In this document: in pieces, positions 18,810 to 30,676 of the stretch
Numbering within the stretch: the stretch's first letter is position 1
Layout of the letters: each line of letters begins with the position of its first letter
From: Lineus longissimus
Taxonomy: Eukaryota > Nemertea > Pilidiophora > Heteronemertea > Lineidae
NCBI RefSeq assembly: GCF_910592395.1
Contig: NC_088317.1
Span: forward strand, 9,116,001-9,180,000
Reading direction: 5' to 3'
DNA length: 64,000 nucleotides
Program-made: the position numbers and the translations under genes
The notes under the pieces: generated by a model
Told to the model about the DNA's origin: nothing
The model's database searches: none
What the model saw: the letters and a program-made list of their open reading frames with translations, nothing else

Positions 18810-21590
18810 TTGATCACCTGGTGGTGGCCAGCTCAATGCATACAGTACTGTATTTACCGTAATTCAACTGCGCACCAAATCAGGTGATCCGAAATTCCCA
18901 CCACGTTTATTTGTGAACTCAACTGGCTATCGATAGGCAGCAGCACCGACAATGTAGACGGCGCAGATTTTTTGGCGACTAAATGTTGAATATCTGCAAA
19001 AATCAAGTCGCTAATCCACCTAATCAGGGTGAAAAGCGAATATCACTGTTAGTGCGATACTGCTGTGAAAAAGTGTAGCATTTGATGGCGCCAGGAAGCT
19101 AAAATGTGTACATTCACATCGCATATTGACAGCTTGACCTCCACAGGCAGACAACCGACTCAATATAAGATTACTACGCTATACATCGGTGATGTATGGA
19201 ACAAAATGGGTATTGAATAAATCATTTATTCAGCAGGTTATAGCGGCTATTAGTAAATTCAAGTGGGCGATTCAAGCTGAGATTAATCTGAGGGATGTAG
19301 GCCGATTTTTTTTTTTTGGATGTTACAAACATGAGAACTAATTTGTTCACGCAGATGCATACATGGGACTATAGAGGAGTAAAATCGAATAACCAAGCAC
19401 AGATGGTGGTTCGCAATCGAACCACCAAAAAAGACAATAATTTTTTACATTCATTTCCCAACATAATTGGCGCCTTGGCAATGCGCCTCTTGCGGACCTG
19501 TAAGGTACTATTTGGAAGTTTTGAGAAAAACTCCCTCGTCCAGTTTCTTTGCTTCTTGATAAACGAATAATGTTTGTCACTGCCGTTACTTTCAAATGTT
19601 GGAATCAAAGGGAGAAAGTATTACATGCATATGGTTTTAGATGTTTCATAAAGATGTTGCTAAGTTTCTTCTTTTTCTTTTACTCTTTATGACATCATAC
19701 ATACATGTACAGGAACACAAATATAATACAATTTCTTTGTCTTTTAGAAAAAGGAATAAGCATGATATTTTTCACAAGCATAATATTTGTCATTTGATAT
19801 TGATTGCGATACTTGTCCCAGTTTCAATATCAATCTGTCTGATGTAGTTTGTCAGAGAGTGAACAGGTTGGAGCACCGCTTTGTATGTGAAATAGATCTT
19901 CTGTAATGATGTTTCACGTACTTATGATATGTACAATTTTCAGACCAAAGTTAGGTGCTTTTGCTCCCAAGTTTTTATGTATCATTTTGTTATTTTATCC
20001 AAACCGATCCCAACTGTCTGAATCATTCATAAACGCACAAGCCAGCTCCTCCGCCGTAAAAGAGGACGACTGCCTTTTTGCCATTATTGCCGCTTGCCAT
20101 GCCGCAATTCGCGCCAAAATCCTGGGGAAAACCCAGCAAATCAGCTTTAACAGACTACCAAACCATTAGCTTTAGTTTGATGAGCTTTTAGGAGAGAGCA
20201 GCACCAAACACGCAGTGTAGCACTGTGTTGAAGGCATAATGCGCGGAGCATATCATACGGAAACAAGCCAATTGGACTGAAATTTCATCAGTTTCTTTAT
20301 TTTAAAAATACCTAATTCTCAATTTAAGAAAAACATATTTTAAATGGAAAAAACCATTCAACAGATATGGTGAGACCATGCATTGATCTCAAACGGAACT
20401 ATTTTCGTATACAACCGCGAGCTGATTGGTTTAATAGAAGTGCGTGACCTAGTAGAGGCCGGTTTTCGGGTGTGATTACTATGAATGCATGTATTTGACG
20501 AAAATAATTTAATTTCAAGCAACAGGATGTGATTTGATCTCATTTTGAACTAGTTTTAAATGAAATATTAAGAAATTCAGATAATTGGCATTCTGGGAAA
20601 CCGCCGTTTTTTAGCTTTTCGGCACCAACAATCGCGGACCTCGACAACAATGTTCATGAAAAATCTGGACCCCAAGGGATTAATTTCATCATATTTTGCA
20701 ATAATATTATATCATTCGATGACCAAGAATGAAATAATATGTAGAAATATGATTAAAATCATCAAATATGAGGATAGGAACAAGGCTAGGGCATGGATAG
20801 CATTGATCAGGCAAAAAACAGTATTCACGCTCTTTTTGGACATCCTCTGCCAGTATAAAATCACCCCTCAGAGGTACCAGTGACAAGAAAAGGCACCAAA
20901 GTGACATTCACTTCAACAAAGAGACAACAATAGACACAGAAAAATGCATTTCCATGACCTATCAGGTGAGGAATATGATGTAAATAGTCTCTATTATGAG
21001 GACACATGTATTTCTGTAACGTGTTACCTGTAATAAACGGCTAAGCCATTTTTCAGTGAAATCGTACGTTGTGTGTGAAAATTTCAGGGTGTGAAGTTAG
21101 GGTGGGTTGAGGCTGCCGCACACGGGCAACTAAATCGAGGCGACTGCCGACGCCACTGGCGGCCGCAACGTTGCCAGCGATGATCGCAAGTGAGATCGCC
21201 AGGCGACGTCGTGTGCAACCAGTCGAGTGAATCATCCGCAAATGGGCGATCAACTTCCGATGGTGACCTAGGTCGCAGTCGATTGTGGCGTCGCATCGGT
21301 TTGGTTTGCGGGCCAAAATCGCCTGCGCAACTGATTTTCTTCGTGGCCCGACTAGTTGAAACAACTGTTGCACAAAGCGACTGAAAATTCAACATGTTTA
21401 TTTTTCAATCGCTTGGTCGGCTGAACGTTCTTTTGTCATGTTCTGGGCTATTATTTATCTGGTCTTCGCCGGCCACTCAGTAGTATGTCATGTGATGATC
21501 AGCCATATACTGGACAGCTTCAACTTCTTCAACCTAGTCATTCTACACCATTGCGACTGCTTGTTGTCAGCGGCATATGCTAGTCATTGT
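18810..21590. other. Non-coding stretch, no gene recognised
   Basis: AT-rich sequence with only short frames on either strand and no recognisable domains. The segment 21110-21400 is rich in gtcgc/gcgac blocks and begins ggctgccgcacacgggcaac, which resembles the start of PIF/Harbinger terminal repeats and may be the left end of the element whose coding part follows. Confidence 0.5.
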
Positions 21591-21599
21591 GTTGTTGTT

Positions 21600-22084
21600 C
21601 TTGCGCCGCAAACGGCGCCGGCGGCAAAATAGAACAGCGTACTTGTTGGCATACAAATGGATTCTCCGACATCAACGTTAGGGGGCATATGGGAATCTTG
21701 TCAAGGAGCTCCGCCTTGAAGATGTGAACACGTACCAGAAGTTCCTAAGAATGAAACCGGATATTTTCGACGACCTCCTCCACCTGATTGCACCACTGCT
21801 AGTGAAACAAGATACACTTATGCGAGAGGCAATTTCACCAGGGGAGCGTTTAACCATCACACTGCGTTTTCTAGCTACTGGTCAGTATAGATAATATAAC
21901 TTGATTCCATAATTTATGTATTGAGTTTTGAGGTGTAATGTAAAAAAAATCACATTCTCAAATTTCAGGGGAAACGTTCGAAAGTCTGTCCTTTCCGTTC
22001 AGAGTTGGAGAAAGAACAATATCTAACAATGTGAACGAAACAACAGTGGCAATATTTGACGCTCTCGGTGAAAAGTACCTCAAG
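21600..22084 (+). pseudogene. PIF/Harbinger (HARBI1-like) transposase, 5' exons
   Basis: Two exons read as the start of a HARBI1-like nuclease. Exon 1 (about 21600-21880) has the RRRR-rich start, then LVKELRLEDVNTYQKFLRM and MREAISPGERLTITLRFLAT, and ends at ACTG|gtcagt. Exon 2 (21969-22084) follows atttcag and contains ETFESLSFPFRVGERTIS, ending at CAAG|gtaagt. The splice phases agree. An in-frame break near 21660-21690 (around atcaacgttaggggg) and the absence of the DDE core downstream show a truncated copy. An IS5-like DDE nuclease is expected from the family; none of its catalytic residues are in this fragment. Confidence 0.8.
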
Positions 22085-22620
22085 GTAAGTTCCTGTGTCT
22101 CCAGTAGGAAATGAAAGTAGAAAATTATCAAAACCATGACAATAGCAATACAACGACTGAGGAGACGCCAACATTCATGTATTTAAGCAGAATAGTACAT
22201 TTTTCACAAATATATGCCGGTAATTTCAAAAGGAAAGGAGGTTTGATACATACAGAACAAGTAGTTGAAGTCATAGCTCACAAGGAGGTTGGAAGGGCCT
22301 ATCCGAAATCTCACAGCCAGCGTTGTCATCCTTTGAAAATTGCGTATCGGGGGACGAAACTGTAAACTGGGGGAAGTTGGGTTTATTAAGGGCAGTAGGC
22401 ACCCCCGGAACGTATTGGTGCCGAGGTTGGGGAAACGGGTTACCTGTTGTTAGGGTATCGAATCTGGCAGCAGGAAAGTAGGCGGATGGTGGAAGCATCC
22501 GACTGCTTTGTGGTGTGGGATGATCAAAACAATGTCTGCACACAAACCACTATACTCGATGTCAAACACGACATTTTCGATTTTGTGTACTGCCATCATC
22601 TGACCACGCCTATCCAGCCT
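22085..22620. other. Gap between Harbinger fragment and DIRS end
   Basis: Begins as the intron of the Harbinger fragment. No downstream exon with the DDE core was found and no gene is recognised. Confidence 0.5.
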
Positions 22621-22622
22621 TT

Positions 22623-22931
22623 TTTCCATTTCCTGTGGAAATGTCATTTTATTAGTTCATACCTACCCAGGTCAGACTTTTGCATGTGTACTCCATTAGG
22701 ACACACCCGAGGAAGAAATGATATATTTATAATAGAAATATCTTAGCTAGTTCGCTTAGCTACACCTAGACGGCGCCCCTATACAGCCTCTGCCTCATGT
22801 GAGCCGCTATCACTAGTACTTATTACTCGAGCGCACCGAGTAAGTCCCGTTGCTGTGAGGACAGGCAGGGCGGGTAGTCTGACCTGGGTAGGTATGAACT
22901 AATAAAATGACATTTCCACAGGAAATGGAAA
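22623..22931. repeat. 55-bp perfect inverted repeat near DIRS end
   Basis: The arm at 22624-22678 (starts ttccatttcctgtggaaatg, ends cccaggtcagac) is matched by its exact reverse complement at 22877-22931. The right arm continues with two shorter direct copies of the ggaaatggaaattttatg...ctacccaggt block (22920-22995). The repeat lies on the 3' side of the minus-strand DIRS element and probably belongs to its terminal/internal complementary repeats. Confidence 0.85.
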
Positions 22932-23501
22932 TTTTATGTTGTTCATACTCTACCCAGGTAATGGAAATTTTATGTCGTTCATACTCTACCCAGGTCAGAC
23001 TTTTGCATCGAATACCAACAACCAAAGGAAGGAGGGTGAACGGTGACTTACCATGTAGTGAAGTGAACTGTCTCCAAGCTGCGCAGCAGAACCCAACGGG
23101 TGAGACCAGGGGACCCAGAGAAAGAATGCTTGGGGAAAACCCGGGCTAGAGGTCAACAGGCCCTTTGACAACAAAGGGAAGCATAACTTGGAAAACCCAT
23201 CCCGTCCTAGACGGGGACAGAACCACCTCAACACGGTATAAGCTCAGCACATATCGTCAAGAGACACAATGTGGAAAAAAGGAGGAGAACACGCCCCAGA
23301 ATAACATGGAGCGGCCTCACTGACTAACTCTCAAAAGTCCTAGGCGGCTGAACCCTAGGACAGCTGGACGGGGTGAACGCGCAGCCCCGAAGACCCGGCG
23401 ACAGTCTATAGAACAACCCCCCCCCCCCCGCTTAAAAAGGAGGGAGGACAAGACAGCCAGCAGGAGAGAAAATCGACGAGTGGTCTAGGCAGGGAAAACA
23501 C

Positions 23502-24530
23502 CTAGACCACGTGCTGAGCAGCGACAACTGGACAAAGAGACAGCATACCGTCTGTTAACTTGGAACAATCGCGCATATAATACTGGGAGAATGTAGAGTG
23601 AGAACTCCACGTAGCCGCATCTAAAACCTCGTTCAGCGCCACTCCCTTATACTCGGCCCACGAAGTAGAAATGGCCCGAATCTCGTGGGCCGTAATGGCG
23701 CCTAGGCGACGAAGCTCTGGAGAAACGAGTGTCATATAATAAGCCATCCGGATGGTGGCCACCAAACATCTGGCGACCGCGGCTGCAGCTATCTCCCTAG
23801 TAAACCCCTCTCTATAAGACAAAAAGAGGCAGGCTCCTTAATCTTATTAGAATAGAACTTCAATGCCCGAACAGGACAGAGAGTTCTGTCCGGAAGGTCT
23901 CTAGAGACACAAGCGGATAACGAGGGGATAAAAACCGGGCGCCTGGAGGTGTGCGGTGCCTGGTTTTTTAGCCAGAAAGCTATGGACAAATTCTAGGACC
24001 GCGCCCCTCTCATTGAAAGCCAATTTATCAAAGGCTAAAGAATGGAGCTCAGACCGCCGCTGTGCCGTGGCCAAAGCCAACAGGAAAACGGTCTTAAAGG
24101 TCAGATGTTTAAAATCTGCCAGATGCATGGGCTCAAATGGAAATTTCATGAGAGCCCTTAAGACCACCGATAGGTCCAACTTGGGGGAGAGCTGAATGGA
24201 GCGAGGATGCTCCAAAGACATATTGCGAAGCAACGATGAAACAGCGTCATCCCAAGACGGTTGCCACGATTCAGTCAGCCTTAAGGTGACCGAAACGGCG
24301 GAGCGATAACCTTTCACTCCCTGAACCGAAAACTTCCGGGCCGAGAATAGAAAATTCAAGAAGTCGAGGAAGTTGGGAAGAGAGGGAGCAACCGGAGAAA
24401 CTCCGTGCTCCCGACACCAGTCTCGAAAGACAGCCCACTTGCTATCGTATGAATCAAGGGTAGACTGTCTCTGAGGGAGGTTGGGCAACTTTACAGATAA
24501 TGTCATCCGAAAAGCCTCTCTCTCGGAGGA
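23502..24530 (-). pseudogene. DIRS tyrosine recombinase, frameshifted
   Basis: The N-terminal and core part lies in the frame ending at 23901 (LPNLPQRQSTLDSYDSKW, LLALATAQRRSELHSL with the first catalytic R). The C-terminal part is in the frame ending at 23502, with H and R in ITAHEIRAIS and the nucleophile-type Y in STFSQYYMRD. A bridge frame (23789-23989) with RDLPDRTLCPVRALKFY joins them, so two shifts occur near 23800-23960. All catalytic residues can still be seen, but not in one frame. Confidence 0.85.
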
Positions 24531-24619
24531 AATACCGACAGCCTCCAGGCGTGAAGCCTGTAAAAAGAAGGGTCTTGATGATCGACCCGGCCGATCGGGT
24601 GAAAAAGCAGACGGTCCCA

Positions 24620-26145
24620 CGCCGGCAGGCGGCGGGGTGATCCGTCAGCAGCTCCAGCAGAACCGGGAACCAGGCCTGGTTCCGCCAGCACGGTGCTATC
24701 AGACAAAGTCTGACCCGTGAACTGGCCACCTTGTTGAGTACCGGTAGCAACAGAGGGGTTGGTGGTTATGCATAAGCATTGAGGCCGTCTCAGGAGACCG
24801 ACAGGCTGTCCACTCCCAAGGCCTCCCCGTCTGGAAGGGGTGAGTAGTACAGGCGGAACCTCTTGTTTAACCGAGTTGCAAACAAGTCCACGACCTAAGC
24901 ATCCCACAGGGCCCCCAGGCGAGAGACCACCTCGCGATGGAGGGTCCACTCTGTCTGGACCAGACGGTCTGACCTGGAAAGGGCGTCGGCCAAGATATTT
25001 CTCTTGCCGGGGATGTGACGGGGGAGGAGCTGGATATCCAAGCGGCGACAAAGCTGCAGGAGCTCCCAAGTGAGACGGCACAATGTGTCGGATCTCGTCC
25101 CCCCCTGTCTCCGAATATAAGCGACCACTGTCGAATTGTTGGAGAAAAGAGAAACCCTGTGAACCCTTAGATGAGACGTGAAGGCCCTCACGGCCAGGAT
25201 GACAGCCTGCATCTCGAGGATATTGATCGAGAGACGCACATCCTCCTCTGACCACGAGCCCTTGGTGGTCAGGTCCCCTTCGTTCAAATGGGCGCCCTAA
25301 CCATAAAGGGAGGCGTCCGTGAACAGGGACATCCGTGGCGACGGAGGGCTGAGCTGCACTCCGCGGAGGAGCTCCGTCTCCGAACCCCAGAAACTCCACA
25401 CCTCCCCCAGGAGGGACCCCGGGATAAATATCCGCTGGTCGAGGGAGTCCGTGAATGGACGCCAACTCGACAGCAGAAGGAGCTGGAGTGGGCGCATATA
25501 CAGGCGGCCGAAAGGAATCTGGTCCGCTGCCGAATTGAGCAGCCCCAGCAGCGACAGAAACTGTCGGGCTGTGGCGCTGTCCTGACGGTGAAAAATACCG
25601 ACCAAGGACCGAATCTTGCGAATTCGGTCCGGAGGGGGGGACATCAGGCCCTCTCGTGTGCGAAATTGCACCCCCACGAAGATATAATCCTGAGCTGCGT
25701 CCAGCTCGGATTTGTCCCAATTTAACAACCACCTTGCCTGTCTGGTTGTGACGAGCAGAAATTTGCCTGCTTTCCCAGACGGCGATGAGCCTGGTGCCGT
25801 AGCAGCCAGTCGTCGAGATAGCAATGGAGCTTTAAGCCCATGGCGTGAAAAGGCGCGGCAAACGCCTTGACGACTGTTGTAAAAATCAGCGGAGCAGAAG
25901 CCAGGCCGAAAGGAAGGGCCTGAAATTGATAAACCTTTCCTTCGAAGAAGAAACGAAGGAAGTGCTGAAACTCTGGATGGACCGGGATGTGTAAATACGC
26001 TTCTTGAAGGTCCGCGACCGCTACTGACCTGGTTGTCTCCATCTTAAAGCTGGGGGCCCGGAGGAACCGATTCAAGCTGGACAGGTCGATGACCAGTCTC
26101 CACTTCCCCGACTTCTAGGGGACCAAGAAGATGTAATAGCAGTGA
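24620..26145 (-). pseudogene. DIRS reverse transcriptase/RNase H, broken
   Basis: RT segments: RLVIDLSSLNRFL, VADLQEAYLHIPVHPEF, ALPFGLASAPLIFT and the catalytic YLDDWL (YxDD), then a frameshift near 25770-25800 into the 25297-25824 frame ending MSLFTDASLYG. A stop at 25297-25299 precedes RNase H (INILEMQAVILAV, SLFSNNSTVVAYI, IPGKRNILADALSR). In the second of these the catalytic D of a usual FTDNSTVVAY motif reads SN. Further stops follow at the WDA and SVS positions before the methyltransferase-like VDLFATRLNKR segment. Confidence 0.85.
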
Positions 26146-26154
26146 AATATCGCC

Positions 26155-28185
26155 CGTAAAGGTAGGTGTGGAACTGTTCGATGCCATGGACTAGACCAAG
26201 TGCTTCATGCTCTATGTTCGAGTACCTGGACTGGGTATCAGACAGACATTTGGATGCGAGTGCAACAGTTTGGCCATTCTGTAGGAGTACTGCACCTAAC
26301 CCTTGCTGGGATGCGTCAACTTCGAGTCACCGGCTCCTTGGGATCATAGTAGGCCAATTTGGATTCACTGGAACTAAGTGTTTCAGGTGCTCAAATTATC
26401 TCTGATGATCGTTGGCCCACTGAAACGGAGTGACCTTCTTCAATAGACCACGGAGGATACATGCTTCGGCGCTGTAGTTGGGTATGTGTGGACTCAAGTA
26501 CGTCATCATACCAAGGAAATTATCTAGGTCATCCTTGTCTTGTGGAACTGGCCTCTCAGCAGTATCCTTCACCTTCGTGGGGTCAGGCTTGACGCCTCCT
26601 CCGGTGTACAAATGCAAAAATACGGCACCGACGGCTTTCGAATGAGGCATTTGGTGCTGTTGTAGACAACACCGGCTGGTCCGGACTTTTCCATCAGGGC
26701 TACCAGGTAGCTATCATGGTGCACGTCACCTTCCAGATGACATCATCTGCTATGCCCACAGTGCATGTCAGGCCTTCTAAGACTTCGTCCATCCTGCTCT
26801 GAAAAATTCTCACTGCTTAACCGAAGAGAAGGTGTGTCCAGCAATATCATCCAAATGGGGTTCTGAAGGTGGTCAGGAGCTGGTTTTCTTCCTCCAGGGG
26901 TATGGCCCAATATCCCGCTTTGGCATCGAGTTTGCTGATATGGTACATCTGGCTAGTGTGGGGTTGATTTCTTAAATGGTGGGTATATTGTGTGGACACC
27001 TCTTGAGGGCTTTGTTGAGCTTTTGAGGGTCAAGGCAGATGTGGAAGAATCCATCTGCTTTTTCAGCAAATGCTAGGCTAGAACGCCAGTCAGTACGCTC
27101 TATTATTTTCCTGATCACACCTAACTTTTCGATGCGATCCAGCTAAGCTTTGATCTTTGACGTCATGTGGATGGCGTACTTTCTTGGAGGGTCTTGGAAT
27201 GGCTCGGCATCTTCTTTAAGATGTAGTTTCACTGTTTTCCCAAGGTTGCCAATGGTATCAAACTGGTTCGGATATGCCTTCATCAACTCTGCAACATACT
27301 TGATCGGATGAGCCTGTCTGGATTCTAGGGTTGAAACCTTCTGTGCATCACAGTGGATTGTAACGAGCTTCATAGAGCGGCATGATTGTAGGTCTATGAT
27401 TGCAGGGCCTGGTACATTGACGACCTAGTCGGCTACATCCTGAAATGGTTGGTCCTTGTATCTGAATTTAATGACTATTGTCCCCCAGCATGGTATACGC
27501 TGACCATTGTAGGCTGTAAGTACAGTGTTGACAAGTGGTTTCAATCTCTGCTCGGTTGCTCTTTTCCCATACATTTGCTTGTACGTACAGACAGGTAAGG
27601 TGTTTCCTGCTGCACCTGTGTCTATCTTCACCTCAAAGAGGTGGGTCCCCTTTATATCTGGGACCTTCACGTCCAAGTTGGTGTAAGCTTCTGACTCAGG
27701 TTAAACCCCGGCACGAAGGGCATCTAAACACGTGATCGATATCTGGATTGAGCTGAACTGCTGCAAACCCAGGGTTTCTGGGTCACTCTGATCAGAAACT
27801 TGGTCTTTGTACTCGCCAAATTCATGAACAGACCTCCTATTTCCTCTACCAGTACCACGTCTACCATGTTGATCAGTATTTCGATAGAGTTTGCGTTCAT
27901 TTTTTGACTTCCTGCAACATTTCTCCCAGGAACCAAGAGTCCCGCAGACCTATCATTCATCGTTACAGGCAGGGCACAGGCGTGCATTGCGATGAAGCAG
28001 GCAGTAACTGCATGGCTGACGATTTTGCCTTGGCTTGATGGCATCAATATCAGTCCTGGCAGTTGTCCCCGAGTCATGTGTGAGTGCTGACGTTATACTC
28101 TTATGACCAGCACACATGGCCTCATACTTGCGGCCCTCAGCAACAACAGCAGCTAGAGATATTGCTGATCGGTTTGCCAAAGAGA
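26155..28185 (-). pseudogene. Ty3/gypsy retrotransposon relic
   Basis: Reading leftward on the minus strand: gag-type zinc-knuckle cysteines (CSYC, LCPAC near 27955-28000), an aspartic protease with IDTGAAGNTLP (27430-27676), an RT with ERTDW, AFAEKADGF and a degenerate ADD box (about 26740-27130), the RT thumb GVKPDPTKVKD...FLGMMTYLSPHIPNYS (26396-26650), and an RNase H beginning that ends at 26155 (IEHEALG- and FHTYL-like blocks across several frames). Many stops and shifts are present. The left end is cut at the DIRS junction. No LTRs were found. Confidence 0.85.
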
Positions 28186-28189
28186 AAGT

Positions 28190-28840
28190 TCTGATAGTCC
28201 AAGATCGGTGTGCTAGCAGTTATCAATTCTATAACCATCTCCTCTAATTCACCTTTCCTCTCAAAAAAACACTTGTATAATACTCGATTATCGTGTTCTA
28301 CAGTTTATATTTGATAGCTTTACCACTGCTACCATCTTGTAATATGGATGGTTGATGAGGTAAACGAACATCTAGCGGTACTTTATTGTTGCTACTTAAT
28401 ATTACAGAATGGCCATCTTCCCAACCCCCAGTCATACGATGGATATCACAACACTCTCCAACTCTGCCTTATCAAGCCACGGAAAAACCAAGCTCACCGG
28501 GTGACATGTTCAACAGTTCGGGTCATGAGGGCCGCCTAGCAGTTACATTGGTTATCAAATTGATGGGGCACCTCACCAACCCCAACCCATCAAGCCACAC
28601 TAAAATCAAGCCCACCGGGTGACACGCTTTACAGTTAGAGTCTCGAATGCAAAATCAAAGATGGCCACCTAGCAGTCACATCGGTTATCGGATCAGGCCC
28701 GAAATCAATGGGAAACCTCACCAAGCCCACACCATCCCGCACTGAAAATTCAAGCCCAACGGGAGGCTCGTTCGGCAGTTACAGTCTGAGATGCAAAATC
28801 CAAGATGGCTGCCATACCAGATGTCAGAAAAATTGCTAGG
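28190..28840. repeat. ~135-bp tandem repeat, about three units
   Basis: Units share aagatggccgcctagcagt, acatcggttatc, cctcaccaagccc, and aagcccaccgggtgacac. The array begins near 28400 and ends near 28830; 28190-28400 is plain AT-rich sequence. It sits in the 3' part of the host gene, just left of its last recognised exon. Confidence 0.7.
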
Positions 28841-28911
28841 AACCAACCTAACACATACAGCCCAACTCATTCGGTGGGATAATAAATGTATCACATGAAA
28901 GCAAAACTCAC

Positions 28912-29088
28912 TAGGTAATAATGGAAACATAGGCACCCCTCCCAGGATGGGCATATTTGGAATTTGCTCTGTCGTTGGACTTTTCTCTCCTTTTGACAAC
29001 CCTGACTGGTAACTCGTAGATCGACGGAATGTACTCATGCTGCTGATGCGACGAAAGGCACCTCCCACTCGTGGTGAACGTGAACCTT
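28912..29088 (-). CDS. Host gene, third recognised exon
   Basis: 177 nt bounded by ctttttccag at the right (acceptor, exon begins 29088) and CCTA|gtgagt at the left. It enters in phase 1, exactly as required by the preceding exon, and encodes a Ser/Arg-rich segment (GSRSPRVGGAFRRISSMST, FRRSTSYQSGLSKGEK). It leaves in phase 1 too, so at least one more exon should follow; none was recognised between 26 and 28.9 kb of this window, where a gypsy relic and repeats lie. Function unknown. Confidence 0.7.
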
Positions 29089-29987
29089 CTGGAAAAAGAT
29101 GAAGTGATTTGGTTAAAGAATGAACCAGTAACTGTTTACATATTGATCACGTTTGTGTGCAAAAGACTAGTGAATTACAGAGACACATACTATTTATCAC
29201 ATGCAACAATAGTCTATTGCTGGGGATCACAGTGTCTGCTGCAATTTGTGATAAAATTCTGCAGCTGGGATCACCCTGTCAGCTGCAATTTGTGATAAAA
29301 CCCAATCTTCACTGCATGTCATTCACTATATGACAGGTGATTTTGCTGACACACTGGTGATATTTTCATTGACCATCACATCTGTGGCCATCTTAAAGGG
29401 GATTTCGCACGACCAACATTTTAGCGTACTTATTACATTTTCTTGGGCGTGAAAGTGAACCTTCTCAATTCTTGTTGACAAGTCCGGCACATATCAATCA
29501 GCAAGATACAGCCTGATGATCGAACATGCGGACGATAGGGTCCGCAATAGGGTTAAATTCAGAAACTTGCATATGACTTTATGATGCATCAATTGCTTGG
29601 ACACAGACTGAGGTGTGTGGTAAGGGCATTGTAGTGATTGTACAAAGTTTGCTTTAACTCTACTATCAAGTGTTCTCCCTTTTTTGTATCAAGTGTTTCA
29701 TCACTGCTTTCATAATAATTCATAATAAAAAAAACGATGATCTTAAATAATTTGGTAACGCTTTTATAGACATGCAGGTCAAATTAATTGAACTAGACTA
29801 GCACAAAAGACATGCTGTCTCGGACATGGTGCAAAGTGCATGCTCATGACAGCGCATATCGAAATCAAGATGAAGATACATCCCCAAGATTGTTCTGTAT
29901 TCGAAGTAGTGCCATGGTCTCCAACAGAAACAAAGCATTGAGTACTGCAGAACTGTGAACATTTCAAAACGCAAAATATCTTCTGAC
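29089..29987. other. Intron of the host gene
   Basis: AT-rich, no coding region. A ~40-bp block (tgggatcac...tgctgcaatttgtgataaaa) is directly duplicated at 29221-29300. Confidence 0.55.
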
Positions 29988-30345
29988 CTTTTTCTTTGCC
30001 GAGTCGCTTCAATCGTGGAGACAGTCTTGGGCTTGCAGAACGTGAATTCGGCCGTGAGTTTCCCGGCGACGTAAAAACAGAAAATTGTGGCACTTCTAAA
30101 AATTTGCTTCCTGATGACGTTCCGGCTTCTGGGTATTCCTTCTTTTCATTTATTGGAGAGTTCATCATTGGTGTACCCGGACACGGCGTCCCAGGGCATG
30201 GGGAATGGATTGTAGGTAGAAGGCTCTGAGCGTTTTGTTCGTCGACCGCACGCTCTGTGTGTTCAATGATCTGTCTTATTGCTTTCTTGAGGCTATTAGC
30301 ACGCGACATGAGGGCTTCACGAGCACGGAATGCTGAGTGTGTTGA
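29988..30345 (-). CDS. Host gene, second recognised exon
   Basis: 358 nt, preceded by tgtactttcag and followed by AAAG|gtcag. It enters in phase 0, matching the end of the large exon, and leaves in phase 1. It encodes a helical segment ([35 protein letters not shown]) and then a Pro/Ser-rich region ([31 protein letters not shown]). The helix may be a coiled-coil or helical-bundle contact region. I do not recognise the family. Protein modification sites of the SP/TP type are plentiful, which suits a phosphorylated scaffold. Confidence 0.78.
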
Positions 30346-30676
30346 CTGAAAGTACATACACAATAATGATTTAGAAAGTAAAACAATAGCAATAGCAATA
30401 CGATAATGATAATAAGTAGTGCTATTAATAATATATATATAGTGTTTTTTTAACAATTTCAAGCTTGCTTCTTATATTCTTAATACATGCTGCATGGTAT
30501 GCAGTTGGTGTTGCCTTCATTTTGATGCACCCTGTAACAAAGCAATCTGCCACCAGACACGCCCCCAGGCCCATTGTTCATATTGTTATCAGACAAATTC
30601 TTGAAGGACGTTATACAAAACTATTATATCCAATTTTATCTCTGGATATCTCATTCCATAAGGCCAAAAACATATA

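Larger units (their letters stand above)
22620..26150 (-). mobile_element. DIRS-order element, decayed, GC-rich
   Basis: Minus-strand RT (25722-26145), RNase H (24895-25300), methyltransferase-like segment (about 24740-24900) and tyrosine recombinase (23502-24530) follow in DIRS order. Several in-frame stops and frameshifts break every part. The element is markedly GC-rich compared with its flanks. It abuts a gypsy relic at about 26150, which cuts off the start of its RT, and carries inverted repeats at 22623-22931. Confidence 0.85.

Noticed and set aside
24503-25732. 409-codon minus-strand frame over the DIRS RT/RNase H region
   Set aside because: It is Gly/Pro/Arg-rich and lies over the recognisable RT and RNase H frames, so it is a GC-driven shadow.
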